Below are positions 63,187-64,000 of a stretch of 64,000 nucleotides of DNA, piece after piece; within the stretch, counting starts at the first letter, position 1, and every line of letters begins with the position of its first letter. Both the position numbers and the translations under genes were made by a program. This stretch comes from JALNYB01 sp963676235 (GTDB lineage Archaea; Thermoplasmatota; Thermoplasmata; Methanomassiliicoccales; Methanomethylophilaceae), in NCBI GenBank assembly GCA_963676235.1, contig OY781044.1:1116001-1180000 (forward strand). The letters run 5' to 3'. The notes under the pieces are model-generated. The model was not told the origin of the DNA. It made no database searches and saw only the letters and a program-made list of their open reading frames with translations.

Positions 63187-64000
63187 ATGGCAGACGAACA
63201 CATCCTGTTTCCGTTTACCCGCATTGTCGGTCAGGAAAAAATGAAGAAAGCCCTGCTTCTCAACATTGTCGATCCAGGCATTGGAGGAGTTTTGATAAAA
63301 GGAGAGAAAGGTACAGCAAAATCTACATCTGTAAGGTCCCTTGTACAGGTACTTCCTGCAGTGAATGTCGTTAAAGGCTGTGTTTTTCACTGTGACCCTA
63401 AACATCCGAAGAGGATGTGTGTCTATTGTCAAGAAAAGATGGCAAAAGGCAAAATATTAGAATCTGCGACCGTACCAATGAAGGTCGTAGAACTTCCATT
63501 AAGTGCCACAGAAGACCGTGTATCGGGTACATTGGATCTTGAACATGTGTTGAAGACCGGTGAGAAGAAATTTGAACCTGGCGTACTTGCGCAGGCAAAC
63601 GGAAATCTTCTGTATGTAGACGAAGTGAATCTTCTGGATGATCATATCGTTGATCTTTTACTGGATTCTGCAGCAATGGGTATAAATTACATCGAGAGAG
63701 AAGGAATTTCGTTCTCGCATCCTGCAAAGTTCATTCTTGTGGGAACTATGAATCCTGAAGAAGGAAATCTGAGGCCCCAATTGCTGGACAGATTTGGTCT
63801 TTCCGTTATGGTTGAGGGAGAGAAAGAGATCGATACAAGGATGGAAGTCATAAGGAGAAGACTTGCATTCGATGCAGATCCTGAATCATATATCAAGGAT
63901 TGTCAGGGTGAATTAGACGCGCTTCATGACAAGATCGTTAACGCAAGGAAGAATCTAGCATCGATCAAAGTGGATGAAAGTCTGATCCACGCAGTAGCTG
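63187..64000 (+). CDS. Magnesium/cobalt chelatase-type AAA+ ATPase (ChlI-like), 3' end outside window
   Basis: 271 residues visible. The AAA+ fold has Walker A KGEKGTAKST near 36-45, a Cys/His-containing insert (GCVFHCDPKHP then MCVYC) typical of ChlI/BchI, Walker B LLYVDEVNLLDD near 139-150 and GTMNPEEGNLRPQLLDRFG near 182-200. ChlI-type ATPases drive metal insertion into tetrapyrroles; in a corrinoid-dependent methanogen cobalt for cobamides or nickel for F430 are the likely metals (inference). AAGGAAA lies before the ATG. No stop occurs before the window ends. Confidence 0.88.
   Translation, partial: MADEHILFPFTRIVGQEKMKKALLLNIVDPGIGGVLIKGEKGTAKSTSVRSLVQVLPAVNVVKGCVFHCDPKHPKRMCVYCQEKMAKGKILESATVPMKVVELPLSATEDRVSGTLDLEHVLKTGEKKFEPGVLAQANGNLLYVDEVNLLDDHIVDLLLDSAAMGINYIEREGISFSHPAKFILVGTMNPEEGNLRPQLLDRFGLSVMVEGEKEIDTRMEVIRRRLAFDADPESYIKDCQGELDALHDKIVNARKNLASIKVDESLIHAVA

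Noticed and set aside
1..64000. CRISPR arrays, insertion sequences, transposase or phage genes
   Set aside because: No direct-repeat arrays, terminal inverted repeats with transposase, or integrase genes were seen; the window looks like stable chromosome.

Overview
The window reads as a chromosomal segment of a methylotrophic methanogen of the order Methanomassiliicoccales (Methanomethylophilaceae-like, AT-rich, roughly 40% GC by eye). The strongest evidence is a complete pyrrolysine set: a tRNA-Pyl with CTA anticodon very like the Methanomethylophilus alvus one, an N-domain-less pylS, then pylB, pylC and pylD. Four methylamine methyltransferase genes carry an in-frame TAG exactly where Pyl sits in the known enzymes. 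Archaeal housekeeping genes (rpoE/Spt4, S24e, S27ae, L40e, FEN1, archaeal MetK, TopA, DUF359 kinase) agree. The species cannot be fixed from sequence alone.

Layout. Positions 1-4,951 hold a truncated methylcobamide:CoM methyltransferase gene, an odd isopropylmalate-dehydrogenase-like gene, deoxyhypusine synthase, an orphan monomethylamine corrinoid protein, a thymidylate-kinase-like gene and a MetV-like zinc protein. 5,000-12,250 carries a K+-independent membrane pyrophosphatase, an rpoE-spt4-coaE-rps24e-rps27ae cluster, tRNA-Arg, two small proteins and the two-subunit mevalonate-5-phosphate dehydratase, whose small subunit is fused to a Nudix domain. 12,260-41,530 is mostly housekeeping: ileS, fen1, rpe, RNase Z, metK, eno, pncB, topA, nikR, folC-like, nth, hypA-hypD, alkylation repair, a BASS transporter, a MenA/MenG-like pair and an M18 aminopeptidase.

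41,530-54,280 is the methylamine island. It holds mtbC-mtbB(Pyl)-mttB(Pyl)-mttC, a permease operon with a winged-helix protein and a 44-residue membrane peptide, a divergent pair of small multidrug resistance proteins, mtmC-mtmB(Pyl) and a lone second mtmB(Pyl). The long AT-rich gaps before these units share sequence elements. 54,200-59,825 is pylT-S-B-C-D followed directly by ramA, so amber decoding and corrinoid reactivation are encoded together. 59,890-64,000 carries an MFS exporter, pdxS-pdxT and the start of a magnesium-chelatase-type AAA+ gene.

How it fits together: the permease may bring methylamines in; MtmB, MtbB and MttB move methyl groups to MtmC, MtbC and MttC; RamA reactivates oxidised corrinoids; an MtbA/MtaA-type enzyme such as the one at position 1 passes the methyl to coenzyme M. 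The pyl genes supply the 22nd amino acid. TAG appears to be almost reserved for Pyl here: among the complete genes I checked, only pylB ends in TAG.
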